64,000 bases of DNA from Aestuariivirga sp. (GTDB lineage Bacteria > Pseudomonadota > Alphaproteobacteria > Rhizobiales > Aestuariivirgaceae). Position 1 is the first letter of the stretch. Every line of letters begins with the position of its first letter. The notes beneath the pieces are model-generated. The model saw nothing but the letters and a program-made list of their open reading frames with translations, ran no database searches and was not told where the DNA came from. Shown here in pieces: positions 16,179 to 23,441 of the stretch. Position numbers and translations under genes: made by a program. The stretch spans positions 41,378-105,377 of the forward strand of contig JAUXUN010000055.1 of NCBI GenBank assembly GCA_030680855.1. Reading direction: 5' to 3'.

Positions 16179-17054
16179 TCATCCCGGGTTGCGGGCCGTG
16201 ACCTTCCAGGAGCTTGAATCCATGATGATCCCGTTCGGGCGCTGGAACCTGGCGAGTTCCACCCTGAGTGCGGCGGCAATCTCTGCGTGACGTTTTTCAG
16301 CCAGCTCGCCAGCCTCACGGTAAACTTCCCCCGCCGGGCCGATCGCGAGCTGAAAGGCAACCGCATCATCAACGTCGTTGCCCACGAACAGCTCAGCGTC
16401 GACCTGTTCAAACTGGATGTCCCTGTAGCCGGCGATTTCAAGCTGCCTGGTGACCAGGCCCGTGTCCGCCATGGAGAATGGGCCGGGACCGCAGGTCGCG
16501 GCATTCTCACCGGGCGGCGGCAGGAATTTCAATACGACATCCTTTGCGTGCCCGAGCCAGGGGTTATCTTCGATGCCGCGCCAGACCACCATGGTCATGA
16601 CGCCGCCAGGCTTGAGCGTGGCGCGCATGTTGCGCAGGCCCGCCACCGGGTTCTCGAAGAACTGCGTGCCAAAACGCGAGAAGCAGAAATCATGGACCGG
16701 CTTGAAAGGATAGGACTGCACGTCGGCTTCCAGAAAAGTGACATTGGAAATGCCCGCGGCCGCTGCGTCCTGCCGCCCGTAGGCGAGGAACCCGTCACAG
16801 CAATCAACCGCAAGGACAGATCCATTGGGCCCCACCAAACGGGCAAGCTGGATCGCGGTGTCTCCGAAGCCGCAGCCGGCGTCAACAACCTTGTCGCCCT
16901 CACGCACCTCGAGCGAGGGGAAGACCTTGGCGCTGTGCAGGGTCAAGCCATCCACAAGAATGTGTTTCCAGCGGACGAACTTGGGAACAAGGATGGTATT
17001 CCAGAAATCGACATACTCATTCCTCGGTTCAACCGCGGCTTCCACATTACTCAT
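16179..17054 (-). CDS. Class I SAM-dependent methyltransferase
   Basis: A 291-residue cytoplasmic methyltransferase. Motif I is VVDAGCGFGDTAIQLA, motif post-I is VLAVDCCDGFL, motif II/III area reads FLEADVQSYPF and FCFSRFGTQFF, and LKPGGVMTMVVW is the motif after the fourth strand; this is the UbiE/ArsM-like order. The C-terminal ~100 residues form a variable substrate lid (FSMADTGLVTRQLEIAGY). No cysteine set typical of ArsM is present, so the substrate is unknown. I chose the second ATG (17054), which has GGAG at a good distance; the first ATG at 17060 abuts that site. It is convergent with the nitrilase gene. Confidence 0.85.
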   Translation of the reverse strand: MSNVEAAVEPRNEYVDFWNTILVPKFVRWKHILVDGLTLHSAKVFPSLEVREGDKVVDAGCGFGDTAIQLARLVGPNGSVLAVDCCDGFLAYGRQDAAAAGISNVTFLEADVQSYPFKPVHDFCFSRFGTQFFENPVAGLRNMRATLKPGGVMTMVVWRGIEDNPWLGHAKDVVLKFLPPPGENAATCGPGPFSMADTGLVTRQLEIAGYRDIQFEQVDAELFVGNDVDDAVAFQLAIGPAGEVYREAGELAEKRHAEIAAALRVELARFQRPNGIIMDSSSWKVTARNPG

Positions 17055-17075
17055 CTTCATCTCCTCAAATCGGGC

Positions 17076-17510
17076 CTATTCGGCCATTAGAACGCCAGAG
17101 CCGCCCATTTCCCTCGGCACATCCTTCTGCTTGGGCAGGCCGTCCTTCATGGGCAGCACGGTTTCCTGGTAATTGACATGCACGCCGGGCTTGAACGTCA
17201 CGGACGGAATGACCGCGGCATAGACATCAACCAGCTTCCAGTGCGGATGGTCGGTGAAAAGATGTCCGCCGCATGTCTTGCACCACTTTCTGAGGCTCCT
17301 GTCGGTCCGGTGGTGGACCTCGATGTTGGCCGCTCCCTTGGTGACTTTGAGCGCCTCGGGCGCCCAAAGCGTGAAGGCGTTGACGGGACCTGCCGACCAT
17401 TCGCGGCAGGAACTGCAGTGGCAGTAGCCCATCGCCGCCGGTTCGCCGGTTACGGTGAATTCAACCGCGCCGCAGAAGCACTTCCCTTTGTTGGCATTTG
17501 CATTGGTCAT
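17076..17510 (-). CDS. GFA (glutathione-dependent formaldehyde-activating/CENP-V) family protein
   Basis: A 144-residue zinc protein of the GFA family. The zinc-binding Cys pattern is clear: GKCFCGAVEF, then GYCHCSSCREWS, then KWCKTCGGHLF. These residues form two zinc sites in the Gfa fold. Family members are often annotated as formaldehyde-activating, but that activity is disputed and many are of unknown role. The gene ends 22 bases before the methyltransferase start and the two probably share a transcript. Its C-terminus (MKDGLPKQKDVPREMGGSG) is extended and hydrophilic. Confidence 0.85.
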   Translation of the reverse strand: MTNANANKGKCFCGAVEFTVTGEPAAMGYCHCSSCREWSAGPVNAFTLWAPEALKVTKGAANIEVHHRTDRSLRKWCKTCGGHLFTDHPHWKLVDVYAAVIPSVTFKPGVHVNYQETVLPMKDGLPKQKDVPREMGGSGVLMAE

Positions 17511-17555
17511 CTTGGTTTCCCTTTCGAAGTTACGTTAAGGCGGACGCCGGCTGCC

Positions 17556-17574
17556 GCCCGTGACCATCACGGGC
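17556..17574. terminator. GC-rich hairpin between GFA and DUF1127 genes
   Basis: GCCCGTGA (17556-17563) and TCACGGGC (17567-17574) form an 8-bp perfect stem with a 3-base loop. It lies downstream of the leftward DUF1127 gene at 17727 and could end that transcript; there is no clear T-tract. The remainder of 17511-17726 holds no gene I can support. Confidence 0.4.
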
Positions 17575-17726
17575 GCTTCGTCCGGGTTCGCTGGCACTAT
17601 GCGCGGTGGCCGTCATTGGCCTTGGCGCCGGTTCGGCGGTACTATGCAGCACCGACAACCGATGGCGCTCAACTAGGCGAAGGCAGTTCCGGGATGAATG
17701 ACCGTGCCGCCGAATATCCTGACTGA

Positions 17727-17957
17727 TCATCCAGCTTTCCTTTGATGAAGGGACCGGCTGGAAATCCTGTCGATGTCGGAGCGCGAGATTCCAATGTCCT
17801 TGAGCATATAGTCATCCAGCCTGCCGAGCGCCGTTCGGGTTCTGCGCCGCTCGATGGCTGCTGCGATTTCCGCGCACAGCGCAGCAACAGCTATCGCAAA
17901 TGCGCGGAGGAACCTGGAACTGCCGTGCAGAAAAATTGAAATGGTCCTGGATGACAT
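17727..17957 (-). CDS. DUF1127 small protein
   Basis: A 76-residue protein with the DUF1127 C-terminal motif (LGRLDDYMLKDIGISRSDID), a 40-residue Arg-rich module common in alphaproteobacteria. A hydrophobic stretch (FLRAFAIAVAALCAEIAAAI) precedes it. In Agrobacterium and Rhodobacter short DUF1127 proteins affect phosphate, carbon or RNA metabolism, often through RNA binding; whether this holds here is unknown. The start ATG at 17957 has GGAG upstream; the longer frame is unlikely. It follows a strong hairpin that separates it from the next gene. Confidence 0.8.
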   Translation of the reverse strand: MSSRTISIFLHGSSRFLRAFAIAVAALCAEIAAAIERRRTRTALGRLDDYMLKDIGISRSDIDRISSRSLHQRKAG

Positions 17958-17976
17958 GTTTAACTCCAAATGGTGA

Positions 17977-18001
17977 GTGACCGGGCCCGGAGCCCGGTCA
18001 C
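17977..18001 (-). terminator. Strong hairpin upstream of the DUF1127 gene
   Basis: GTGACCGGGC (17977-17986) and GCCCGGTCAC (17992-18001) make a perfect 10-bp stem with a 5-base loop. On the minus strand it lies 31 bases after the stop of the small secreted-protein gene and about 20 bases before the DUF1127 start. It may terminate or stabilise the upstream message; the absence of a T-run argues for partial termination. Confidence 0.5.
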
Positions 18002-18031
18002 GAGAATTCATAGCGTGGTTGGGGAACCGCG

Positions 18032-18292
18032 CTATTTTACTTGCGGTTTCGAAACGCTCCAGTTTCCGCCTTTGCTTTCTTCAGAATTCTTCATCATGCG
18101 TTCGAAGTTGGTCAAAGGTTTTGCGCGCTTGATGACTGCCAGGGCATGGGTCTTCGTGCCGGCGTTCTTCAACTGCGTTGAATACTTGCCGAAGTACGTA
18201 TCCGAGTCACGCAGGTCATAGCCGTTCTGGGAGGCAAGCGATGACGTCGAGATGGCAGCGAGGGCGAAAAGGGAAAGTGAGAGTTTCTTCAA
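18032..18292 (-). CDS. Small secreted protein of unknown function (TTG start)
   Basis: An 86-residue exported protein. I place the start at the TTG at 18292, preceded by AAAGGAT; it opens a standard signal peptide (LKKLSLSLFALAAISTSSLA, cleaved near SLA). The mature part is short and charged (GYDLRDSDTYFGKYSTQLK; KRAKPLTNFERMMKNSEES) without cysteines. I do not recognise the family. An upstream in-frame ATG would put a basic extension before the signal sequence and is less likely. It lies in a cluster of small exported or DUF1127 proteins. Confidence 0.5.
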   Translation of the reverse strand: MKKLSLSLFALAAISTSSLASQNGYDLRDSDTYFGKYSTQLKNAGTKTHALAVIKRAKPLTNFERMMKNSEESKGGNWSVSKPQVK

Positions 18293-18470
18293 GATAGTAT
18301 CCTTTTGAGTTTTATATGTTCGCAAGAGCCGCACCGTTCATGGCGGGGACCTTCGAAACGTGATTGGTTAAAGTGAAATGTCAGGACCGGGGGCAATACT
18401 TCCGGTTCGGGCAATGCTCTTGCAGGGCTAAAAAGTCATTTGTGTCTCCGATTTCATGGGCGTTACATAT

Positions 18471-18785
18471 TCAGTTGGGGACTTTCTTGAGGACGCCTCC
18501 GCCGCTGCCATCGCTCGACTTCGGGCGCATGATCACTCCGCCAGTTGTGTCTACGGGATTGTCTCTCAGTGAGCAGACACCCGTGCAGGCAGTGCTCGCA
18601 CCGCCGTCAGGGACGCATTCAAACTGATAGTCTTTGTTGAGTTTTACGTAACACTTACCAGCACTGCTGCAACCACATGATTGGCTTGGCCAGTTGCTTC
18701 CTAGGTTCTGCGCGGCCAGCGCGCTGGGGATGAAGGCTGCAGAGAGGGCGATCATTGCGATCGATGCGAGAATTCTACGGTTCAT
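18471..18785 (-). CDS. Small secreted cysteine-rich protein
   Basis: A 104-residue exported protein, starting at the ATG at 18785. The signal peptide is MNRRILASIAMIALSAAFI followed by PSALA. The mature part has six Cys in a compact region (SQSCGCSSAGKCY; FECVPDGGASTACTGVCS), likely forming disulfides in the periplasm, and a Gly/Ser-rich tail (SSDGSGGGVLKKVPN). No family is recognised. The AT-rich leader upstream should hold its promoter. The frame extends further upstream into the repeat element at 18840, which I regard as non-coding. Confidence 0.55.
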   Translation of the reverse strand: MNRRILASIAMIALSAAFIPSALAAQNLGSNWPSQSCGCSSAGKCYVKLNKDYQFECVPDGGASTACTGVCSLRDNPVDTTGGVIMRPKSSDGSGGGVLKKVPN

Positions 18786-18839
18786 AAGAAATTTCCTTTG
18801 ATCAATTTTGGGTTTTGGATTGTAAATCATATCAATTCT

Positions 18840-18921
18840 GTCATCCCGGCGTACGCTGGGACCCAGACTCTCAGTCATCCCGCGCGAGTAAAGTCTGGGC
18901 CCCGACTTGCGTCGGGGTGAC
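18840..18921. repeat. Inverted pair of GTCAYCCCG-type intergenic repeats
   Basis: Two related ~30-bp units face each other: one at 18840-18869 begins GTCATCCCGGCGTACGC, the other (18892-18921, opposite strand) begins GTCACCCCGACGCAAG; both end in CCCAGACT. The right unit contains a perfect 7-bp hairpin (18900-18906 with 18911-18917). Such dispersed GTCATCCCGGC elements are common between genes in alphaproteobacteria. The pair lies between a leftward gene's start and the end of another leftward gene, so it could also act as a terminator. Confidence 0.65.
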
Positions 18922-18970
18922 AGAGTTTGAAAGGCGTTCGCTGGATGACAGAGAGTGGGGTTGCTATCCC

Positions 18971-20128
18971 TTAAAAGATTTTATCAACCGGCAAGCCAAG
19001 CGCCATGGCGCCGGCGTATTCCGCCTGCTGGCCGGGCTGCATGGGATGATAGCGCGCGCCCTGGATATCGCGGAAGCGGCGCTCCAGTCCCTGGCTGCGG
19101 TAGAAGCCAGCGCCACCTGCCGATTCCATGGCAAGCTCAACGGCACGGATGGCGTGGGCCGCCACGAGCCTGCGCCCCATCATTACCTGGTTGATGCTTT
19201 CGGCTCCGGGCGTATTCTGCGCCACCACATCCAGCATGTAGCTGTGGGCAACGCGGGCGCCGAGCAGTTCAGAGTCCATTTGGCCGACGAGCTGCAGGAT
19301 GTGGTGGTCGTTCCGGCGTTTCTTCGCCAGCTTCACGGCGATGTCGCGGGCGCTTTCGGCAACGCCGAGATAGACGCTGTAGATCAGCGGAATGGCGAAG
19401 GTCCCGATGATATGAAACAGCGGGTGCCATTCGCCGGCCTTGCGCTTGAGGGCGACAGCCGCTTCCGGCACCACATGGCCCTCGATGATGACATCATGGG
19501 AGGCGGTGCCACGCATGCCAAGGGTTTTCCACACGGGATCGATGCGCAGGTTTGGCGAATTCATGGGGATGCCGAAATGCAGAACCATGGGCTCCGCGCC
19601 CTCTTCTTCCAGGACAGCGGTGGTCATGAAGATGCTGCCGGCGGGAACGCCCGACGAAAACACCTTGCGCGCGGTGATCTTGTAGCCGCCTTCGACGCGC
19701 TCGGCCTTGCCGGCGCCTGCCACCCAATCGGAGCCGCCGCTGGTTGACAGGAAGATTTTTTCAGCGGCGATGCGCTTCAGTAGGGGTTCCACCGCCGCGA
19801 CCTTCTGGTGGCTCCAGCGCCAGGACGGCACCGTGACAAGATGGGTGTGCATGGCGAAGGCCAAGGCAGTCGAACTGCAATGATGCGCCAGGGTGCGCAA
19901 CATTCCGGCCAGTTCATGGATGTTTGCCCCGCCGCCGCCGAGTTCGGCTGGAACGGCAGCTTCCACGAGCCCCGAGGTTTTCAGCGCGGCATAGTTGTCG
20001 GCCACGAAGCTATCGGATTCATCGGCAAGTTCGGCCCTTGCGGCAAAATCCTTTCCCAGCGCTTCAGCCCGGGCGGCGAGGCCGGGGGATTCGGATTTCT
20101 TCGGTTTCAGTTTGGTAACGGCGCTCAT
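18971..20128 (-). CDS. Acyl-CoA dehydrogenase-family flavoprotein
   Basis: A 385-residue soluble flavoenzyme of the acyl-CoA dehydrogenase fold: N-terminal helical domain (residues ~15-130), central beta domain (LSTSGGSDWVAGAGKAERVEGGYKI-type flavin contacts) and C-terminal helical domain ending GGAGFYRSQGLERRFRDIQG. The segment ARYHPMQPG after the RFRD motif resembles the DszC/HpaH-like monooxygenase branch more than beta-oxidation enzymes, in which a Glu base acts. Substrate is unknown. The gene is divergent from an HxlR-type regulator with an SCP2 domain, an arrangement that suggests the regulator controls it in response to a lipid-like ligand. Confidence 0.82.
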   Translation of the reverse strand: MSAVTKLKPKKSESPGLAARAEALGKDFAARAELADESDSFVADNYAALKTSGLVEAAVPAELGGGGANIHELAGMLRTLAHHCSSTALAFAMHTHLVTVPSWRWSHQKVAAVEPLLKRIAAEKIFLSTSGGSDWVAGAGKAERVEGGYKITARKVFSSGVPAGSIFMTTAVLEEEGAEPMVLHFGIPMNSPNLRIDPVWKTLGMRGTASHDVIIEGHVVPEAAVALKRKAGEWHPLFHIIGTFAIPLIYSVYLGVAESARDIAVKLAKKRRNDHHILQLVGQMDSELLGARVAHSYMLDVVAQNTPGAESINQVMMGRRLVAAHAIRAVELAMESAGGAGFYRSQGLERRFRDIQGARYHPMQPGQQAEYAGAMALGLPVDKIF

Positions 20129-20242
20129 GGCGGTCTCCTTGTACGTTTTTTGATGGCCTTATCGTGCCTGTTAGGCGGCTTTGCCTCTAGTCCCGAAACT
20201 GTACTGAGAGGCCAGATTGTCGATTACCGGTGACGTCGGCTG

Positions 20243-20326
20243 GTACAGTTTTTGTACTATCCTTACGCAACCCGGTGTGTTAAAAGTGGCACCTACAACA
20301 TTTATAGATGTATGTGCAACATTTAT
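20243..20326. promoter_or_regulatory. Repeats in the divergent promoter of the acyl-CoA dehydrogenase and HxlR genes
   Basis: A perfect inverted repeat GTACA-5-TGTAC lies at 20243-20257. Further right, CAACATTTAT occurs twice as a direct repeat (20296-20305 and 20317-20326), its copies spaced exactly 21 bases apart, two helical turns. The second copy ends 17 bases before the HxlR start codon. Both patterns are plausible binding sites for the winged-helix dimer encoded at 20344. Confidence 0.5.
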
Positions 20327-20343
20327 TTTTTGTGGAGACTACG

Positions 20344-21039
20344 ATGTCCGAACACGGCAGTTATGGCCAGTTTTGCCCGGTTGCGATGGCGGCGGAAATC
20401 TTCTGTTCACGCTGGACGCCGCTGATCCTGCGCGAAATGTTTTGCGGCACACGGCGTTTCAATGACCTGCGGCGCGGGGTTCCCCGCATGTCTCCAACGC
20501 TCTTGTCCAAGCGGCTGGTCGAAATGCGCGAGGCCGGAATCATTGAGGAAGTGGCGGGCAAGGGCGGCAAGGAATACCAGCTCACCGCGGCAGGCGAGGA
20601 TTTGAAGCCCATCGTCATGGCGCTCGGCTTCTGGGGCCAGCGCTGGGTTGAGTCCAAGCTGTCGCTCAAAAACCTCGATCCCTCGCTTCTGATGTGGGAC
20701 ATGCGGCGCTGGCTTGATCCCAAGCCGCTGCCGAAAAAACGCTGCACCATCGCCTTCTATTTTCCGGAAGTTGAGAAATCCCGGCAGAAATTCTGGCTGG
20801 TCGTTGAACCCGACGGCAAGGTGGACCTGTGCAGCACCGACCCGGGATTCGACGTGGACCTTTTTGTTTCAGGTTCGCTGCGCGCCATGACGGCCATCTG
20901 GATGGGGGTCACAACAGTGAAGAAAGAGGTGGACTGCGGGGCGTTGGATATCCAGGGTGACAAGACAATTGCCAGCGCCATGCAGTACTGGCTCGGCCTC
21001 AGCCCCTTCGCCAAGGAGAAAAGCCGCCTGGCGGCGTGA
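20344..21039 (+). CDS. HxlR-family regulator with C-terminal SCP2-like domain
   Basis: A 231-residue regulator. Residues ~1-100 form an HxlR winged helix (CSRWTPLILREMFCGTRRFNDLRRGVPRMSPTLLSKRL, shown here as motif blocks CSRWTPLILREM and MSPTLLSKRLVEM). The C-terminal ~100 residues (KVDLCSTDPGFDVDLFVSG; LRAMTAIWMGVTT; ALDIQGDKTIASAM) resemble a sterol-carrier-protein-2 domain, which binds lipids or other hydrophobic ligands. The start ATG has GGAG at good spacing. It is divergent from the acyl-CoA dehydrogenase gene and likely regulates it and itself. Confidence 0.82.
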   Translation: MSEHGSYGQFCPVAMAAEIFCSRWTPLILREMFCGTRRFNDLRRGVPRMSPTLLSKRLVEMREAGIIEEVAGKGGKEYQLTAAGEDLKPIVMALGFWGQRWVESKLSLKNLDPSLLMWDMRRWLDPKPLPKKRCTIAFYFPEVEKSRQKFWLVVEPDGKVDLCSTDPGFDVDLFVSGSLRAMTAIWMGVTTVKKEVDCGALDIQGDKTIASAMQYWLGLSPFAKEKSRLAA

Positions 21040-21118
21040 GGTTCAGTTTCAGAGTCTTGATCCAGATCAATGACGAACTCACGCGCCTGGTGCCCATTGG
21101 CAGCAAGGGGCAGGACTC

Positions 21119-21322
21119 ATGCGCATTCCGATCAATCCGGGCTATCATTACTGCAAGAATGCCAAGCGGAATGTGTCGCTGGATCAAACCGAGGGGCAAT
21201 GCCGCGAGCGCCACAACTGCGCCGATGGCCCCTGCCCGCTCGAGTCTGAGTTCAAGGAGGGCCGGTTTTCGAAGGCTCTTGCCCTGCTGATGCCGAGGTT
21301 CGGCCGTGATCCGGATTCCTGA
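21119..21322 (+). CDS. Small cysteine-rich protein of unknown function
   Basis: A 67-residue soluble protein with four Cys and two His in a metal-site-like spacing (YHYCKNAKRNV; GQCRERHNCADGPCP), probably a small zinc or iron-sulfur binder. I do not recognise a named family. It lies 79 bases after the HxlR gene and 69 bases before fdsG, on the same strand as both. A GGCAGGA ribosome-site-like stretch precedes the ATG. Its proximity to the formate dehydrogenase genes is suggestive but not evidence of a role. Confidence 0.5.
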   Translation: MRIPINPGYHYCKNAKRNVSLDQTEGQCRERHNCADGPCPLESEFKEGRFSKALALLMPRFGRDPDS

Positions 21323-21391
21323 TCGGCCCCGCCTATAGGCCCATAGGCTGGCGCAATTGGCTAAAACCTGGGGTTTCTGCCATAATGGCGT

Positions 21392-21883
21392 ATGCGCGGA
21401 AAACACACCCTTATCGACGTTCGCGTCACAAAACCTGATGCAGCCAGTGTCATAGCCTCGCGTTATGACAATAAGCCTGACGCATTGCTCGAAATCCTGC
21501 ATGATCTGCAGCATGAGGTAGGCCATGTGCCGGAGGCGGCCCTGCCGGTTCTGGCCAAGGCGCTGAACATTTCGCGCGCCGAAGTGCATGGCGTGGTGAG
21601 TTTTTACCATGAATTCCGGCGCAAGCCGGCGGGCCGCCACGTGGTGAAGGTCTGCCGGGCGGAAGCCTGCCAATCGATGAAGGGCAATGAGCTGGCGGAG
21701 GCAGCGCAGAAAAGCTTGAAAGTGAAATTCGGTGAGACCACATCTGATGGGGCCATCACTTTGGAGGCGGTCTATTGCCTCGGGCTGTGCGCCACGTCGC
21801 CTTCCCTGCTGGTGGATGAGCGCCCAATGGGCCGGATGACGCCGCAAAAGTTTGAAGCGCTGGTCAAGGAACTGGCCTCATGA
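21392..21883 (+). CDS. fdsG: NAD-dependent formate dehydrogenase gamma subunit (NuoE-like)
   Basis: A 163-residue thioredoxin-fold subunit that carries a [2Fe-2S] cluster in the cytoplasmic FdsABG complex. The cluster ligands are visible: VCRAEACQSMKG gives the first Cys pair and YCLGLCATSPS the second. Residues 20-70 (LLEILHDLQHEVGHVPEAALPVLAKALN as the helical part) match NuoE. A TTGGCT/CATAAT promoter candidate (21357 and 21381) ends just 5 bases before the ATG, and there is no ribosome-binding site, so the message may be leaderless. Its stop overlaps the fdsB start by 4 bases. Confidence 0.92.
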   Translation: MRGKHTLIDVRVTKPDAASVIASRYDNKPDALLEILHDLQHEVGHVPEAALPVLAKALNISRAEVHGVVSFYHEFRRKPAGRHVVKVCRAEACQSMKGNELAEAAQKSLKVKFGETTSDGAITLEAVYCLGLCATSPSLLVDERPMGRMTPQKFEALVKELAS

Positions 21884-23433
21884 TCAAGGTTTATGTACCA
21901 AAGGATTCCGCCGCCCGCGCCGTTGGCGCCGATGAGGTGGCTGACGCCATCGTGGCTGAAGCTGCGGCCCGGAAAATTGATGTAAAAATTATCCGCAATG
22001 GTTCGCGCGGGCTTTTGTGGCTTGAGCCCTTTGTTGAAGTTGAAACAGCGAAGGGCCGCGTGGCATTCGCTCCAGTTGAAGCGGGCGACGTAAAGAGTCT
22101 GTTCGATTCAAAGTTCCATGAGGGCGGCAAGCACAAGCTGTCTCTTGGCCTTACCGAAGAGCTGCCCTATCTCAAAAATCAAGAACGCCTCACCTTTGCG
22201 CGCTGCGGCATTACCGATCCGCTTTCGCTTGACGATTATATTTCGCATGGCGGATTTGTTGGCCTGAAGAAGGCCCTCACCATGAAGGGCGCGGAGATCG
22301 TTGCCGAAGTCACCACGTCCGGATTGCGCGGCCGTGGTGGCGCGGGCTTTCCTACGGGCATCAAGTGGAAAACCGTGCATGATGCCAAGGCGGAGCAGAA
22401 ATATGTGTGCTGCAACGCCGACGAGGGCGACAGCGGCACCTTCGCCGACCGCATGGTGATGGAGGGCGATCCCTTCATGCTGATCGAAGGCATGACCATT
22501 GCCGGCATTGCGGTAGGCGCCAACAAGGGCTTCATCTATATCCGCTCGGAATATCCCGATGCGATCCGCGTCATGAAGGATGCGATCCGCATCGCCACGA
22601 CGGCAAAGTGGCTGGGGCAAAACATCCAGGGTTCAGCGCATTCCTTCTCGCTCGAAGTGCGGCGAGGCGCCGGCGCCTACATCTGCGGCGAGGAAACCTC
22701 CATGCTCGAGAGCCTGGAAGGCAAGCGCGGCATGGTGCGGGCCAAGCCGCCGATCCCCGCGCTCATCGGCCTGTTCGGCAAGCCGACCGTCATCAACAAC
22801 GTGCTGAGCTTTGCCGCCGTGCCTTACATTCTGGCGGAAGGCGGCAAGGCCTACGAAAATTATGGCATGGGCCGCTCGCGGGGCACACTTCCTTTCCAGC
22901 TCGCCGGCAACTTCAAGCAGGGCGGCCTTGTCGAAAAAGCCTTCGGCATCACGCTTGGCCAGCTCATCAATGATTTCGGCGGCGGCACGGCAACGGGAAA
23001 ACCGTTGCGCGCCGTGCAGGTTGGCGGGCCGCTGGGGGCTTACCTGCCCGCTTCACAACTCAATTTGCAAATGGATTATGAGGCCTTTGCCGCCAATGGC
23101 GCCATGGTGGGCCATGGTGGCGTTGTGGTTTTTGACGACAGCGCAGACATGGCGGCGCAGGCGCGCTTCGCCATGGAGTTCTGCGCCATCGAATCCTGCG
23201 GCAAGTGCACGCCCTGCCGCATCGGCTCCACCCGGGGCGTCGAGGTGATCGACAAGATCGTGGCCGGCATTGCGCGCGACGAGAATCTTTCGCTGCTTGA
23301 TGACCTTTGCCAGACGATGACTGACGGCTCGCTTTGCGCCATGGGTGGCCTGACGCCGATGCCGGTGCAAAGTGCCATAAAATATTTTCCGGAAGATTTT
23401 GACCGGCCTGCTAAGATGCAGGCGGCGGAGTGA
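21880..23433 (+). CDS. fdsB: NAD-dependent formate dehydrogenase beta subunit (NuoF-like)
   Basis: A 517-residue subunit that binds FMN and NAD and passes electrons from the FdsA clusters to NAD. The N-terminal ~110 residues are a thioredoxin-like extension typical of FdsB/HoxF. The core has the NAD/FMN motif GLRGRGGAGFPTGIKW, the NADEGDSGTFADR segment and VRRGAGAYICGEETSML. Near the C-terminus ESCGKCTPCRIGSTRG plus a later Cys (GSLCAMGG) ligate a [4Fe-4S] cluster. It overlaps both neighbours by 4 bases, so fdsG, fdsB and fdsA are translationally coupled. Confidence 0.94.
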   Translation: MIKVYVPKDSAARAVGADEVADAIVAEAAARKIDVKIIRNGSRGLLWLEPFVEVETAKGRVAFAPVEAGDVKSLFDSKFHEGGKHKLSLGLTEELPYLKNQERLTFARCGITDPLSLDDYISHGGFVGLKKALTMKGAEIVAEVTTSGLRGRGGAGFPTGIKWKTVHDAKAEQKYVCCNADEGDSGTFADRMVMEGDPFMLIEGMTIAGIAVGANKGFIYIRSEYPDAIRVMKDAIRIATTAKWLGQNIQGSAHSFSLEVRRGAGAYICGEETSMLESLEGKRGMVRAKPPIPALIGLFGKPTVINNVLSFAAVPYILAEGGKAYENYGMGRSRGTLPFQLAGNFKQGGLVEKAFGITLGQLINDFGGGTATGKPLRAVQVGGPLGAYLPASQLNLQMDYEAFAANGAMVGHGGVVVFDDSADMAAQARFAMEFCAIESCGKCTPCRIGSTRGVEVIDKIVAGIARDENLSLLDDLCQTMTDGSLCAMGGLTPMPVQSAIKYFPEDFDRPAKMQAAE

Positions 23434-23441
23434 ACGAGACC

